Of a stretch of DNA of 9,789 bases, positions 1-7,602 are shown piece after piece. This DNA is from Clostridiaceae bacterium (lineage in GTDB: Bacteria; Bacillota; Clostridia; Saccharofermentanales; DTU023): contig JAAZJV010000200.1 of assembly GCA_012800135.1 (NCBI GenBank), forward strand, positions 1 to 9,789. The letters are read 5' to 3'. The notes below the pieces were generated by a model that saw only the letters and a program-made list of their open reading frames with translations, was not told the origin of the DNA and did no database searches. Within the stretch, counting starts at the first letter, position 1, and each line of letters starts with the position of its first letter. The translations under genes and the position numbers were made by a program.

Positions 1-1097
1 ACAATCGCTCGGAGGCCGTGCGTAAACAATACGGATGCAATGTTCCCTGGGCGATCCTCATGGATCCGACATCCGCATGTAACTTAAGCTGTATCGGATG
101 TTGGGCGGCCGACTATGGAAACAAAATGAACATGTCACTTGAGACGCTTGATGACATCATCCGGCAAGGCAAGGCGATGGGCGTGTTCTTTTATCTTTAT
201 TCCGGCGGGGAGCCGACCGTCCGCAAGGATGACATCATCACGTTGTGCGAACGCCATCAGGACTGTGTTTTTACTGCGTTCACGAACGGCACGCTCATCG
301 ATGACGCATTCTGCAAGGAGATGCTGCGTGTCGGCAATTTTGTTCCGGCAGTCAGTGTCGAAGGATTTGAAAAGGAAACGGACGAGCGCCGCGGTGAAGG
401 TACGTTCCAAAAACTCTCCGAAGCAATGGATCTCATGCGTGAGCACAAGCTCGCGTTTGGTGTTTCTTGCTGTTACACCCGTGAAAATACGGAGGTTGTC
501 GGCAGTGAAGCCTATTTTGACTGGATCATTGACAAAGGTGCTAAATTTGCTTGGTTTTTCACGTATATACCTGTCGGTGTCAATGCTTCGCCGGAACTCA
601 TGGTGACGCCGGAACAACGTGAATTCATGTACCGTCAGATTCGTGAATTCCGGAAAACGAAACCGCTTTTCACGATGGATTTCTGGAATGATGGCGAGTT
701 CGTCCACGGTTGCATCGCCGGCGGACGCAATTACCTGCATATTAATGCGAATGGCGACATCGAGCCCTGCGCTTTTATTCACTATTCAGATTCGAATATC
801 CGCGACACGACGCTTCTGGAAGCCCTTCAACGTCCGCTATTCAAGGAATATCAGAAAGAACAGCCGTTTAACGATAACATGCTCCGTCCTTGTCCGCTTC
901 TTGACAACTACGGCGCGCTTGCGCGCATGGTGGACGCATCGGGCGCAAAGTCCACAGATCTAGCGCATCCTGAGGATGTGCATGAGCTCTGCGGTAAGTG
1001 TAAAAATGCTGCCGAAAAGTGGGCTCCCGTAGCAGATAAGTTGTGGGAAAAGGAACACTGGGAAGCCCATAATCCGCGCGGTTTCGATAAGAATTAG
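1..1097 (+). CDS. Radical SAM protein, 5' end cut by the window edge
   Basis: Only the C-terminal part is present; the reading frame is open to the left edge (first full codon at base 3). Numbering residues from the GTG at 18, the visible part has the radical SAM 4Fe-4S motif CX3CX2C (C21, C25, C28), the SAM-binding GGEP at 63-66, and C-terminal cysteines C232, C251, C292, C325 and C328 (the last two as CGKC) that could bind an auxiliary Fe-S cluster. From memory of close relatives, family members are roughly 440-470 residues, with about 100 residues before this point, so the GTG at 18 is very probably internal: GGAGG at 11-15 lies only two bases from it. Substrate and reaction are unknown to me; the family is common in anaerobes and resembles the MoaA/COG0535 group. 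An intrinsic terminator follows 72 bases after the stop, so it ends its own transcript. Confidence 0.9.
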   Translation, partial: NRSEAVRKQYGCNVPWAILMDPTSACNLSCIGCWAADYGNKMNMSLETLDDIIRQGKAMGVFFYLYSGGEPTVRKDDIITLCERHQDCVFTAFTNGTLIDDAFCKEMLRVGNFVPAVSVEGFEKETDERRGEGTFQKLSEAMDLMREHKLAFGVSCCYTRENTEVVGSEAYFDWIIDKGAKFAWFFTYIPVGVNASPELMVTPEQREFMYRQIREFRKTKPLFTMDFWNDGEFVHGCIAGGRNYLHINANGDIEPCAFIHYSDSNIRDTTLLEALQRPLFKEYQKEQPFNDNMLRPCPLLDNYGALARMVDASGAKSTDLAHPEDVHELCGKCKNAAEKWAPVADKLWEKEHWEAHNPRGFDKN

Positions 1098-1120
1098 GAT
1101 CAAGATTACTGTTAATTATT

Positions 1121-1140
1121 AATATACTTTAATATACTTT
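1121..1140. repeat. Tandem direct repeat of a 10-base AT-rich unit
   Basis: The unit AATATACTTT occurs twice head to tail between the radical SAM stop and its terminator. A related TATACT follows at 1145-1150. I see no good -35 partner, so it is reported only as a repeat. Confidence 0.6.
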
Positions 1141-1169
1141 CTGTTATACTCGTCTAGGGCTGTGAAAGG

Positions 1170-1216
1170 AACGCTGTGTCGGCAAAAGACTTAATCTTGG
1201 CGCAGCGTTTTCTTTT
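1170..1216 (+). terminator. Rho-independent terminator of the radical SAM gene
   Basis: AACGCTGTGTC (1170-1180) pairs with GGCGCAGCGTT (1199-1209) in an 11-bp stem with two G-U pairs, and the loop can pair further (AAGA/TCTT). It runs directly into a T-rich tract at 1208-1216 interrupted by one C. Position and direction fit the gene ending at 1097. The opposite strand has no T tract on the other side, so it works in one direction. Confidence 0.85.
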
Positions 1217-1290
1217 CCGGAACCTTTTGCTTTAATGGATATTGTGTATTGCCTGCCATTGATTTTTTCTTGCGACGTGTCAGTATTGTT

Positions 1291-1326
1291 TTGTGTGCTG
1301 TAAACGGGCATTATCGGTTCACACAA
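1291..1326. promoter_or_regulatory. Spaced inverted repeat upstream of the Crp/Fnr gene
   Basis: TTGTGTG at 1291-1297 is the exact inverted complement of CACACAA at 1320-1326, with 22 bases between them. AAC and GTT inside the loop can extend the pairing. The half-sites resemble the TGTG core of Crp-type boxes, but the spacing is far from the usual six bases. It could be two looped half-sites or an RNA hairpin in the leader; function is inferred only. Confidence 0.3.
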
Positions 1327-1399
1327 TAGAGTGAGGACAACTTCAAAGATATTTGTTATTCTGTAGCTGTAGTGGTTTTACCCGCTTTCATAAAGTTTT

Positions 1400-1405
1400 A
1401 GGAAG
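1400..1405 (+). promoter_or_regulatory. Ribosome binding site that sets the Crp/Fnr start
   Basis: AGGAAG lies ten bases before the ATG at 1416. It supports that start over the longer TTG start at 1353, which has no such site. Confidence 0.65.
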
Positions 1406-1415
1406 ATTCAATAAT

Positions 1416-2150
1416 ATGAGAAAAGTATGTGAAGTCTTGGGACAACTGCCATTGTTTAGTGGGCTAGATCACGACACCTATCACACTTACTGTGAGGGCT
1501 CAACCATTCGCACTTCATGGAAAGGCGAGTTGATCATCGCTGAGGGTGAGGGTTGTAAGGGTGTTGGGATCATTCTGGAAGGACAGGTTGCACGTCAAAA
1601 ATATACGGCGTCGGGAGAATACACTACCCTTGATCTTTTAGGGCCCGGCTCCGTCTTCGGTGAGGATCTGATTTTCTCTTCCCATAAACGATATCCTTAC
1701 TCGCTTGAAGCGCTCACTCATGTGAAATGGGTCATGATGTATCGCGAGGATCTGCTCTCGATGATCGCAAAGAGCCCGCGCCTTTTATCGAATTATCTTG
1801 CGATTCTGTCCGACAGGGTGCGCGAACAAGATCAACGCATTCATCTTCTTTCTCAAAAAACACTTCGATACAAAATATCTTGTTATCTTTTGCAACGACT
1901 TGAAGAAGATCTGCACGAGCAAGGAAAAACGTTGCGCGACGCGCTTTCTGCGCCAAAAACGCTGTCTGTTGAGCTTCCCGTATCAAAAGAGGTGATTTCA
2001 AAGCTGCTTGCAATGCCGCGCCCCTCCTTCTCACGCGAACTGATAAGCATGGAAAAGGACGGACTTATTCATGTCGATGGCCGGGTGATCTGGCTCCATG
2101 ATTTACGGCGTTTATCTTGCGGTCTTTACGAAGACTGTGAGGACGAATAA
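1416..2150 (+). CDS. Crp/Fnr-family transcriptional regulator
   Basis: A 244-residue cytoplasmic DNA-binding protein. The cNMP-type beta-roll sensor covers about residues 10-120 (with GPGSVFGED at 76-84, where Crp proteins have the phosphate-binding cassette). A dimer helix follows at about 121-150 and a C-terminal winged helix-turn-helix at about 150-235, with [21 protein letters not shown] across the HTH. Start choice: ATG at 1416 is preceded by AGGAAG at 1400-1405; an in-frame TTG at 1353 would add 21 residues with no family match. Cysteines at 5, 26, 47, 156, 235 and 241 do not form the FNR Fe-S cluster pattern, so an oxygen-sensing cluster is not shown; the ligand is unknown. fhs begins 88 bases downstream on the same strand, so they may be cotranscribed, or this protein may act on the dyad in the gap. 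Confidence 0.9.
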   Translation: MRKVCEVLGQLPLFSGLDHDTYHTYCEGSTIRTSWKGELIIAEGEGCKGVGIILEGQVARQKYTASGEYTTLDLLGPGSVFGEDLIFSSHKRYPYSLEALTHVKWVMMYREDLLSMIAKSPRLLSNYLAILSDRVREQDQRIHLLSQKTLRYKISCYLLQRLEEDLHEQGKTLRDALSAPKTLSVELPVSKEVISKLLAMPRPSFSRELISMEKDGLIHVDGRVIWLHDLRRLSCGLYEDCEDE

Positions 2151-2208
2151 ACAAAGTTTTGATAGGCACAAAGTTGAGCAGAGGAGGCCGACTAAGTCAA
2201 AGAAGTGC

Positions 2209-2222
2209 CTCATTATGATGAG
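2209..2222. promoter_or_regulatory. 14-base dyad with Crp/Fnr-box geometry, upstream of fhs
   Basis: CTCAT, four bases (TATG), then ATGAG: a perfect 5-bp inverted repeat. The layout matches Fnr-type boxes (five-base half-sites ending in AT, four-base centre, starting in AT), although the outer bases differ from the classic TTGAT. It sits between a Crp/Fnr gene and the fhs ribosome binding site (2228-2232). It could equally be a small hairpin near the start of translation. Confidence 0.35.
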
Positions 2223-2238
2223 ACGGAAAGGATTATCT

Positions 2239-3912
2239 ATGAAAACAGATCTGGAAATTGCGCAGGAAGCCGTACTTGAACCCATTGAGAGTATTGCCGA
2301 AAAAGCAGGTATTCCTGTCGAGGCGCTTGACCATTACGGCCGCTACAAGGCAAAGGTTTCGCTCGATGTCTTGAAGGGGAAGAGCGAAACGGCAGGGAAA
2401 CTCATTCTTGTAACGGCCATAACTCCGACGCCGGCGGGCGAAGGCAAAACGACGACATCCATCGGGCTTGCAGATGCGCTTAGGTGTCTCGGCAAAAAAA
2501 GCACACTCGCACTGCGAGAGCCCTCCCTCGGCCCCGTTTTCGGCATCAAGGGAGGTGCGGCCGGCGGCGGTTACTCGCAGGTTGTTCCAATGGAAGATCT
2601 CAATTTGCACTTTACCGGTGATATTCACGCGATCGGCACAGCTAATAACCTTTTGGCGGCGATGCTTGATAATCATATTCAAAAAGGCAATGCGCTCGGA
2701 ATTGACCCGTGCAAGATCACTTGGAAGCGCGCGATAGACATGAACGATCGTCAACTCCGTTCTATCGTAAACGGCCTTGGAGGCAAGGCAAACGGTACTC
2801 CGCGTGAAGATGGATTTGAGATTACCGTGGCTTCGGAAGTGATGGCTGCTTTCTGTTTGGCCGGATCACTCATGGATTTGAAAGAGCGTCTCGGACGTGT
2901 TGTCGTCGGCTATACGTATGGCGGTGATCCTGTGACGGCATCCGATTTGCGCGCGAACGGCGCCATGGCTGCACTTCTTAAAGATGCCTTAAAGCCGAAT
3001 TTGGTGCAAACAATCGGGGGCACTCCCGCCTTTGTCCACGGGGGCCCGTTCGCGAATATTGCGCACGGATGCAACAGCGTGCTGGCAACCCGCATGGGTT
3101 TACACTTCGGTGATTATTTCGTCACGGAGGCCGGCTTCGGCGCTGACCTCGGCGCGGAAAAATTCGTTGACATCAAATGCCGGACGTCAGGTCTTAAGCC
3201 GGATGCTGTCGTCATCGTAGCAACGGTGCGCGCATTGAAGATGCATGGCGGCGTTCCCAAAAAGGATCTTTCATCTGAAAATTTAGATGCGCTTTATGAA
3301 GGTGCCGAAAACTTGCTTCAGCACGTCCGAAATGTAAAGAACGTTTTTCATCTGCCGTCGGTTGTTGCAATCAACCGTTTCCCGGACGATACGGAAGCGG
3401 AACTGGCACTTATACAGGATCTTTGTAAGCGCGAAGGCGTCACGGCGGTTCTTTCTGAAGTGTGGGCTAAGGGCGGAGCCGGAGGTATCGAGTTGGCTGA
3501 AGAAGTGATCCGTTTGACGGATCAAGAGAACAAAGAACCGCTCGGCTTTACGTACGATCTTGATTTGCCTCTCAAAGAGAAGATCGAAGCTGTAGCAAAG
3601 CGCATTTACCATGCAGATGGCGTCGATTTTACGTCAGCTGCCCGAAAAGAATTGGATATGTTGGAAAAGATCGGATTCGGTAAATTACCGGTTTGTATCG
3701 CCAAGACTCAGTACTCCTTTTCCGATGACGCGGCGCTGATCGGTGTACCGAAAGGATTCAACATCACAGTGCGCAATCTCAAAGTGTCCGCGGGTGCCGG
3801 GTTTGTCGTTGCCTTGACCGGAAATGTCATGACGATGCCGGGACTTCCGACAGCGCCTTCTGCTGAGAAGATTGATGTGACGGAAGACGGACGCATTACA
3901 GGATTATTCTAA
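2239..3912 (+). CDS. fhs: Formate-tetrahydrofolate ligase
   Basis: Makes 10-formyltetrahydrofolate from formate, tetrahydrofolate and ATP in the cytoplasm, feeding purine and formyl-methionine synthesis and, in acetogens, the methyl branch of the Wood-Ljungdahl pathway. At 557 residues it has the normal family length. It shows the P-loop TPAGEGKT (64-71), the first family signature [11 protein letters not shown] (102-112) and the second, [12 protein letters not shown] (327-338). Start choice: ATG at 2239 follows AAGGA at 2228-2232 with six bases between. Longer in-frame starts reach back into the Crp/Fnr gene and match nothing in the family. It follows the regulator by 88 bases with no terminator seen, so a shared transcript is possible. 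No other folate genes are in view, so acetogenesis cannot be concluded. The last codons appear to hold a -35 element for the downstream transcript. Confidence 0.97.
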   Translation: MKTDLEIAQEAVLEPIESIAEKAGIPVEALDHYGRYKAKVSLDVLKGKSETAGKLILVTAITPTPAGEGKTTTSIGLADALRCLGKKSTLALREPSLGPVFGIKGGAAGGGYSQVVPMEDLNLHFTGDIHAIGTANNLLAAMLDNHIQKGNALGIDPCKITWKRAIDMNDRQLRSIVNGLGGKANGTPREDGFEITVASEVMAAFCLAGSLMDLKERLGRVVVGYTYGGDPVTASDLRANGAMAALLKDALKPNLVQTIGGTPAFVHGGPFANIAHGCNSVLATRMGLHFGDYFVTEAGFGADLGAEKFVDIKCRTSGLKPDAVVIVATVRALKMHGGVPKKDLSSENLDALYEGAENLLQHVRNVKNVFHLPSVVAINRFPDDTEAELALIQDLCKREGVTAVLSEVWAKGGAGGIELAEEVIRLTDQENKEPLGFTYDLDLPLKEKIEAVAKRIYHADGVDFTSAARKELDMLEKIGFGKLPVCIAKTQYSFSDDAALIGVPKGFNITVRNLKVSAGAGFVVALTGNVMTMPGLPTAPSAEKIDVTEDGRITGLF

Positions 3913-3923
3913 TCGAGTATAAT
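3895..3923 (+). promoter_or_regulatory. Candidate sigma-A promoter overlapping the fhs 3' end
   Basis: ATTACA (3895-3900) as -35, a 17-base spacer and a consensus TATAAT (3918-3923) as -10. A start near 3930 would transcribe the folded leader and the CdaR/PucR-type gene. A second TATAAT at 3937-3942 lacks a good -35. Between the two lies the perfect 8-base palindrome GTGATCAC (3928-3935), which could be an operator. Confidence 0.5.
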
Positions 3924-3946
3924 TGCTGTGATCACGTATAATAGTA

Positions 3947-4095
3947 AAGATGCGCTGAGATGGCTGCACCGACTGTTTAAGTCGTACAGCATACGAGCGC
4001 ATTCCGGATAACCGTTACTATCGAGGCGGTTCGAATGGTTAATAGAAGCACCATCTTAGGTGAGTTTAACGGGGACGTGTGATCCTGTTAAGATG
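3947..4095 (+). ncRNA. Candidate structured leader RNA or riboswitch (unassigned class)
   Basis: Hand folding gives a three-way junction. P1 is AAGAT 3947-3951 with ATCTT 4053-4057. P2 is GCGCT 3952-3956 with AGCGC 3996-4000, topped by GCTG/CAGC (3963-3966/3987-3990) and CGACT/AGTCG (3970-3974/3980-3984). P3 is TAACCGTT 4009-4016 with AATGGTTA 4034-4041, eight pairs with one G-U. The P1 3' strand can instead pair with TAAGATG at 4089-4095, and TTAACGGG 4066-4073 can pair with CCTGTTAA 4084-4091, giving rival 3' folds. There is no T tract, so control would not be by a standard intrinsic terminator. I could not match it to TPP, SAM, THF, M-box, purine, fluoride or ZTP motifs. It may be an sRNA or a leader for the gene at 4154. 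Confidence 0.45.
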
Positions 4096-4153
4096 ACAAC
4101 CTTGTAGATGATCATATCGCATGTTTAGTTTTGCGAATAGATAGGAATGGAAC

Positions 4154-5260
4154 ATGATAGATTTGCAACAAAAATTAGATGAGATGAATCAATTTCTAGA
4201 CCGTACCGTTGGCATCATAGAAGAAAACGGTCGCATTGTGGCTTCCACGGATCACGCGCTGACTGACACACAAGATCCGACAGTTCGCGCATTGTTGGCC
4301 TCCGGAGATGAACAGTCGTTTGCGAGCGGACGAACGTACCGCACGATGACGCGTCCCAATGGCGAGCGCATGATCTGCTTCGCTTCCGGGGCGGACGCCG
4401 TATCTGAAGCTTATGCCGGACTCCTCACGAGCTGGCTTGAGTCTACCTTAAAGTGTTTTGAGGGCTTTGCCGTGCGCGGCGCGAAAGAGCGCAAGGCTTT
4501 TTTGAAAAATGTGCTCTTAGAAAACGAGCTTCCGGGAGATATTCCGCTCAAAGCTCGTGAGTTTCGAGTAAAATACTCGGTGCGGCGCATAGTGCTTGTC
4601 GTGAGCATGAAACATGAAGAACACAAAGCGTGTCTTGAAGCGATTGAACAACGTTTTGCAGATCGACCGGATGACTTTGTACTGCCGATCGACGAAGGCA
4701 GCATCGTGATCATGATGGAAGTACCGGAGAGTCAGGATGATGAACTTGATCAATTCATGCTAGAACTCCTTGAGGCGATCCATGAAGAAGCGATGGCAGA
4801 AGTCAAGATCGGCGTAAGCATGCCGTCACCGTCACTTCAAAACATTGCTAAAGCGTATCGTGATGCGTCGCTTGCTCTGACGGTAGGAGATATTTTCAGT
4901 GATGATCCGCAAGGCGAAAAAATCAGGCGTTATGATCGTCTCGGCCTCGGTCGTCTCATCTACCAACTCCCGATTACGCTTTGTGAATTGTTCCTTAATG
5001 AAGTTTTCGAGCCCGGCAAGTATGAAGAGCTTGAACCTGAAACGTTGCTTACGATTCAAAAATTCTTTGAAAACAGCCTGAACGGAAGTGAGACGTCGCG
5101 TCAGCTTTTCGTGCATCGCAACACGCTCGTTTACCGTTTGGACAAAGTAGAAAAAATTACAGGTCTTGATTTGCGCAACTTTGAGGATGCCGTACTGTTC
5201 AAACTGGCAGAGATGGTGCGCAAGTATCTGACATATGTAGAAAATAATAAGAAAAACTGA
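4154..5260 (+). CDS. CdaR/PucR-family transcriptional regulator
   Basis: A 368-residue protein with no signal peptide or membrane segment. The C-terminal HTH of the PucR/CdaR type is at about 295-355, with SETSRQLFVHRNTLVYRLDKV as its core (312-332) followed by GLDLRNFEDAVLFKLA. The middle (about 140-250) fits the GGDEF-like region of CdaR regulators, with IRRYDRLGLGRLIY after it. The N-terminal 100 residues are a divergent putative sensor region I cannot assign. ATG at 4154 follows AGGA at 4143-4146 with seven bases between. The family controls sugar-acid, purine or amino-acid use, but the ligand here is unknown. It lies just before ftsE; I recall such regulators near ftsEX in other Clostridia, so control of the division genes is possible but unproven. 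The 241-base leader carries the folded RNA candidate. Confidence 0.85.
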   Translation: MIDLQQKLDEMNQFLDRTVGIIEENGRIVASTDHALTDTQDPTVRALLASGDEQSFASGRTYRTMTRPNGERMICFASGADAVSEAYAGLLTSWLESTLKCFEGFAVRGAKERKAFLKNVLLENELPGDIPLKAREFRVKYSVRRIVLVVSMKHEEHKACLEAIEQRFADRPDDFVLPIDEGSIVIMMEVPESQDDELDQFMLELLEAIHEEAMAEVKIGVSMPSPSLQNIAKAYRDASLALTVGDIFSDDPQGEKIRRYDRLGLGRLIYQLPITLCELFLNEVFEPGKYEELEPETLLTIQKFFENSLNGSETSRQLFVHRNTLVYRLDKVEKITGLDLRNFEDAVLFKLAEMVRKYLTYVENNKKN

Positions 5261-5273
5261 CAGACTGCCCAAG

Positions 5274-5329
5274 GCCGCCGACGAACCTTATCACATTATA
5301 ATTTGTATAAATGTGCTGAAGGCGGCGGC
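5274..5329 (+). promoter_or_regulatory. Long stable hairpin between the regulator and ftsE
   Basis: GCCGCCG (5274-5280) with CGGCGGC (5323-5329), CCTT (5286-5289) with AAGG (5319-5322), and CACATT (5292-5297) with AATGTG (5310-5315) stack into one hairpin with internal loops. It starts 13 bases after the regulator stop. No T tract follows on the + strand, so it may be a factor-dependent or weak terminator, an mRNA 3' end stabiliser, or part of the ftsE leader. Confidence 0.55.
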
Positions 5330-5449
5330 GGACTGTGTCATGTCCTTTGAAACAACGCTTTATTGCCACCGGTAAGTGCATATATTATGTGCAGCGACGA
5401 AGTGCGGCCTGTTTTCAGAGTGCTTGACGGGTCGGAGTCTTACTAAACG

Positions 5450-6709
5450 ATGCCGATTATTGAATTCAGAAAAGTAAATAAAGTCTATCCCACAGGAACA
5501 TGCGCTCTTCGAGATGTTTCTTTTTCCATTAAAGAGGGTGAGTTTGTTTTTCTCGTAGGAGAGAGCGGAGCAGGTAAATCTACGATCTTTAAGCTTCTCA
5601 CCTGTGAGGAGCGCCCCACATCCGGTCAAGTACTGATTGATCATTACAACATCACTCAAATGAAAGAGCGTTATGTTCCGTATCTTCGCCGTCAGATGGG
5701 GCTTATTTTCCAAGATTTCCGTTTGATTGATACGATGACCGTCGGTGAAAACGTGGCGTTTGCAATGGAGATCATAGGCGAATCTCCTAAGAAAATAAAG
5801 CAGCGTGTGCCCCTTGCACTGTCGGTCGTCGGACTTCGAAATAAAATCGACGAGTATCCGACTGAACTGTCCGGAGGTGAAGCGCAACGCGTATGCATCG
5901 CGCGCGCTATTGTTAATCGCCCGAAAATCATCATTGCCGATGAGCCGACGGGTGATCTCGATCCGCTGAACGGCGAATCGATCATGGCTCTTCTCGAGCG
6001 CATAAATCGTAGCAATGGAACGACGGTACTTACGTGCTCACACGACCGCGTGCTCATTAACAAGATGCGAAAGCGCGTGATCGAATTACAGCAAGGGGTG
6101 CTTGTACGTGACGAGCCGTGCGGCCAATATTTTCCCTCGAGCGAATCGCCCGCGGCATGGATACCTTTTGTCGGACGTGAGATTTCTGTGTCGAACGGTG
6201 ACGAAGAGAGCGCTAAGCGCAAAGCGGAGAGTGATGCTCTGATTTCTGAAGGTGAGGCGGCGCTGCTCCAGTTGCGATTGGAAGATGAGGCGGAAGCGAA
6301 GAGGAAAAAATCAACAGGAAAAGAACGCGATCTAGATGTCTTCAGTTCAATCGAAAGGGAGTCGTCCGAGTCTGGTATCAAAGAAAAGAGTCGCCCGCTG
6401 AAACTAAGCGTTCGACGTGACATACATAAGAGGAAGTCTCCTTCTCCAGTTGAAGTTGAATGTGACGAGGACAAGGACAGTGAGCGCCAAAGCGATGTGA
6501 AGAAGGAGAGGGCGGAGACGCGTCCGGACAACCGTTTGTCTGAGATGGCGCGCGAAGATGACTTGATGGACATTTTGCGTCAACGCTCGGCTCAACGCCG
6601 TGCTCGTATGTCGCTTGACGAGCGTATTAAACAGCTGCAGGATGCCTATACGTCTGATGCCCGCAAGGATGTAGTCCAAGATGATGAGAAAGATGCGGGT
6701 GCCCAATGA
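5450..6709 (+). CDS. ftsE: Cell division ATP-binding protein FtsE with long charged C-terminal extension
   Basis: ABC ATPase that works with FtsX at the division site to control a peptidoglycan hydrolase. The ATPase is complete: Walker A GESGAGKST (37-45), Q-loop Q88, signature LSGGEAQR (140-147), Walker B IIIADEPTGDLD (160-171, with D164 and E165), and H-loop H198. FtsE proteins normally end near residue 225-230. This one has 419 residues, with a tail from about 228 to 419. In 251-419, 82 of 169 residues by my count are K, R, D or E, with no membrane segment and a probable helical stretch at about 362-402. The tail runs in one uninterrupted frame into the ATGA overlap with ftsX, so it is not an assembly join to a separate gene. 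The start has only a distant GGAG (5434-5437), 12 bases away; the N-terminus fits the family. Confidence 0.95.
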   Translation: MPIIEFRKVNKVYPTGTCALRDVSFSIKEGEFVFLVGESGAGKSTIFKLLTCEERPTSGQVLIDHYNITQMKERYVPYLRRQMGLIFQDFRLIDTMTVGENVAFAMEIIGESPKKIKQRVPLALSVVGLRNKIDEYPTELSGGEAQRVCIARAIVNRPKIIIADEPTGDLDPLNGESIMALLERINRSNGTTVLTCSHDRVLINKMRKRVIELQQGVLVRDEPCGQYFPSSESPAAWIPFVGREISVSNGDEESAKRKAESDALISEGEAALLQLRLEDEAEAKRKKSTGKERDLDVFSSIERESSESGIKEKSRPLKLSVRRDIHKRKSPSPVEVECDEDKDSERQSDVKKERAETRPDNRLSEMAREDDLMDILRQRSAQRRARMSLDERIKQLQDAYTSDARKDVVQDDEKDAGAQ

Positions 6710-7602
6710 AAAGATCTGAATGGCGATACGCGCTTAAAGCCGGTTTTTCAAGCCTTGGACGTCACCCGATGCTTGTACTTGCCGCTGTCTCGACACTTGC
6801 TTTTATGCTCTTTTTGATGAGCGCTTTTGTTGCGGTATCGCTCAACGCGCGCAATTTTTCCAAAATTGCGGCTAAACAACCACCGATCGAAGTGTCCTTA
6901 AAAATCGGAATTTCTGACGATGACCTCGCCGAGGCACAGTACTTTATTGATACTCACGAAAAAGTGCAAGAGTATAAGATGCTTACACCCAAGGAGAATT
7001 ACGAATACTTTGTCGAGAGTATGGGAAAAGAAGATCTCTGGAACGACTTTGACTACAAGGCTTATATTCCTTATACCTTTAATATTCGTCTTAACGATCC
7101 GGACTATGCGGAATCATTCAAAACTGAGCTTGAGCAACTTCCGGGTATCCGCGAAGTATTGATGGAGACACAGGTCATGACCGCTCTTAAGAAAATTGAG
7201 CGATGGACCGGACGCATTAGCGTGATTGCAACCATTATTCTAGCCGTGATCGTCACTCTTGTCATGATGAATACGGTGCGTGTTTCAGTGCTCTCGCGCA
7301 GTCGCGAAATCAATATCATGAAGTATGTCGGCGCGACGAACACCTATATTCGCGTGCCCTACATCGTTGAAGGTGCCGCGATCGGCTTCATCGGCGCTCT
7401 CTTGGCAAGTTTTGCCGTATCGCTTCTTTACAACTATGTCGTTGAGCGGTTCGGCAAATCGACGATCATTACGTCGTCCGCATTCTCCTTTATACCCGCA
7501 AGTCAGATGACCGGCATTGTCTTTGTCATCAATATCATCACAGGCATTCTGCTTTGTGTTCTCATCAGCGCTCTTTCCGTCCGCAAATACGCGCGTGTGT
7601 GA
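6706..7602 (+). CDS. ftsX: Cell division membrane protein FtsX
   Basis: A 298-residue inner-membrane partner of FtsE with the standard four-segment topology: TM1 about 22-45, an extracellular loop to about 168 that in this family contacts the hydrolase, then TM2 170-190, TM3 219-245 and TM4 268-290. The cytoplasmic motif REINIMKYVGATNTYIR (200-216) is the conserved FtsX stretch before TM3. It overlaps ftsE by four bases (ATGA) with only a weak GCGGG-like site upstream, which indicates translational coupling. The extracellular loop carries no cysteine pair. Its final codons are repeated just downstream (see 7603-7666). The hydrolase gene begins 370 bases further on. Confidence 0.95.
   Translation: MKRSEWRYALKAGFSSLGRHPMLVLAAVSTLAFMLFLMSAFVAVSLNARNFSKIAAKQPPIEVSLKIGISDDDLAEAQYFIDTHEKVQEYKMLTPKENYEYFVESMGKEDLWNDFDYKAYIPYTFNIRLNDPDYAESFKTELEQLPGIREVLMETQVMTALKKIERWTGRISVIATIILAVIVTLVMMNTVRVSVLSRSREINIMKYVGATNTYIRVPYIVEGAAIGFIGALLASFAVSLLYNYVVERFGKSTIITSSAFSFIPASQMTGIVFVINIITGILLCVLISALSVRKYARV

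Larger units (their letters stand above)
1217..1415. other. Intergenic leader of the Crp/Fnr gene
   Basis: About 200 bases between the terminator and the regulator start. It contains a spaced inverted repeat (listed separately). A weak promoter-like pair, TTGATT at 1259-1264 and TATTGT at 1284-1289, has a 19-base spacer and is not convincing. No RNA gene or credible small ORF was seen. Confidence 0.5.

Noticed and set aside
18..20. GTG start of the radical SAM gene with GGAGG just before it
   Set aside because: Only two bases separate GGAGG from GTG, the frame is open upstream, and family members have about 100 more residues before this point.
1144..1326. 60-residue ORF on the minus strand in the gap before the Crp/Fnr gene
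   Set aside because: It runs through the terminator hairpin and a spaced inverted repeat, lacks a clear ribosome binding site and resembles no family I know.
2098..2238. 47-residue N-terminal extension of fhs
   Set aside because: It overlaps the Crp/Fnr gene in another frame. ATG 2239 has a proper ribosome binding site and matches the family's N-terminus and length.
3955..4010. TPP riboswitch, suggested by CTGAGATGG and CGGATAA
   Set aside because: The fuller conserved segments of the TPP aptamer around ACC-TGAT-CTGGATAATGCC are missing and the stems are arranged differently.
4025..4053. tRNA or tmRNA 3' end, suggested by GGTTCGAAT followed by GCACCA
   Set aside because: The five bases on each side of the TTCGAAT loop do not pair and no acceptor or anticodon stem can be drawn.
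5692..6573. 293-residue ORF on the minus strand opposite ftsE
   Set aside because: It lies wholly inside ftsE, opposite the ATPase motifs and the charged tail. Its S/R-rich composition is the expected shadow of codons for charged residues.
6131..6706. The FtsE tail as a separate gene fused by a sequencing error
   Set aside because: There is no start with a ribosome binding site near the junction, the frame is continuous, and the composition does not look like an independent folded protein. It was kept as an extension.
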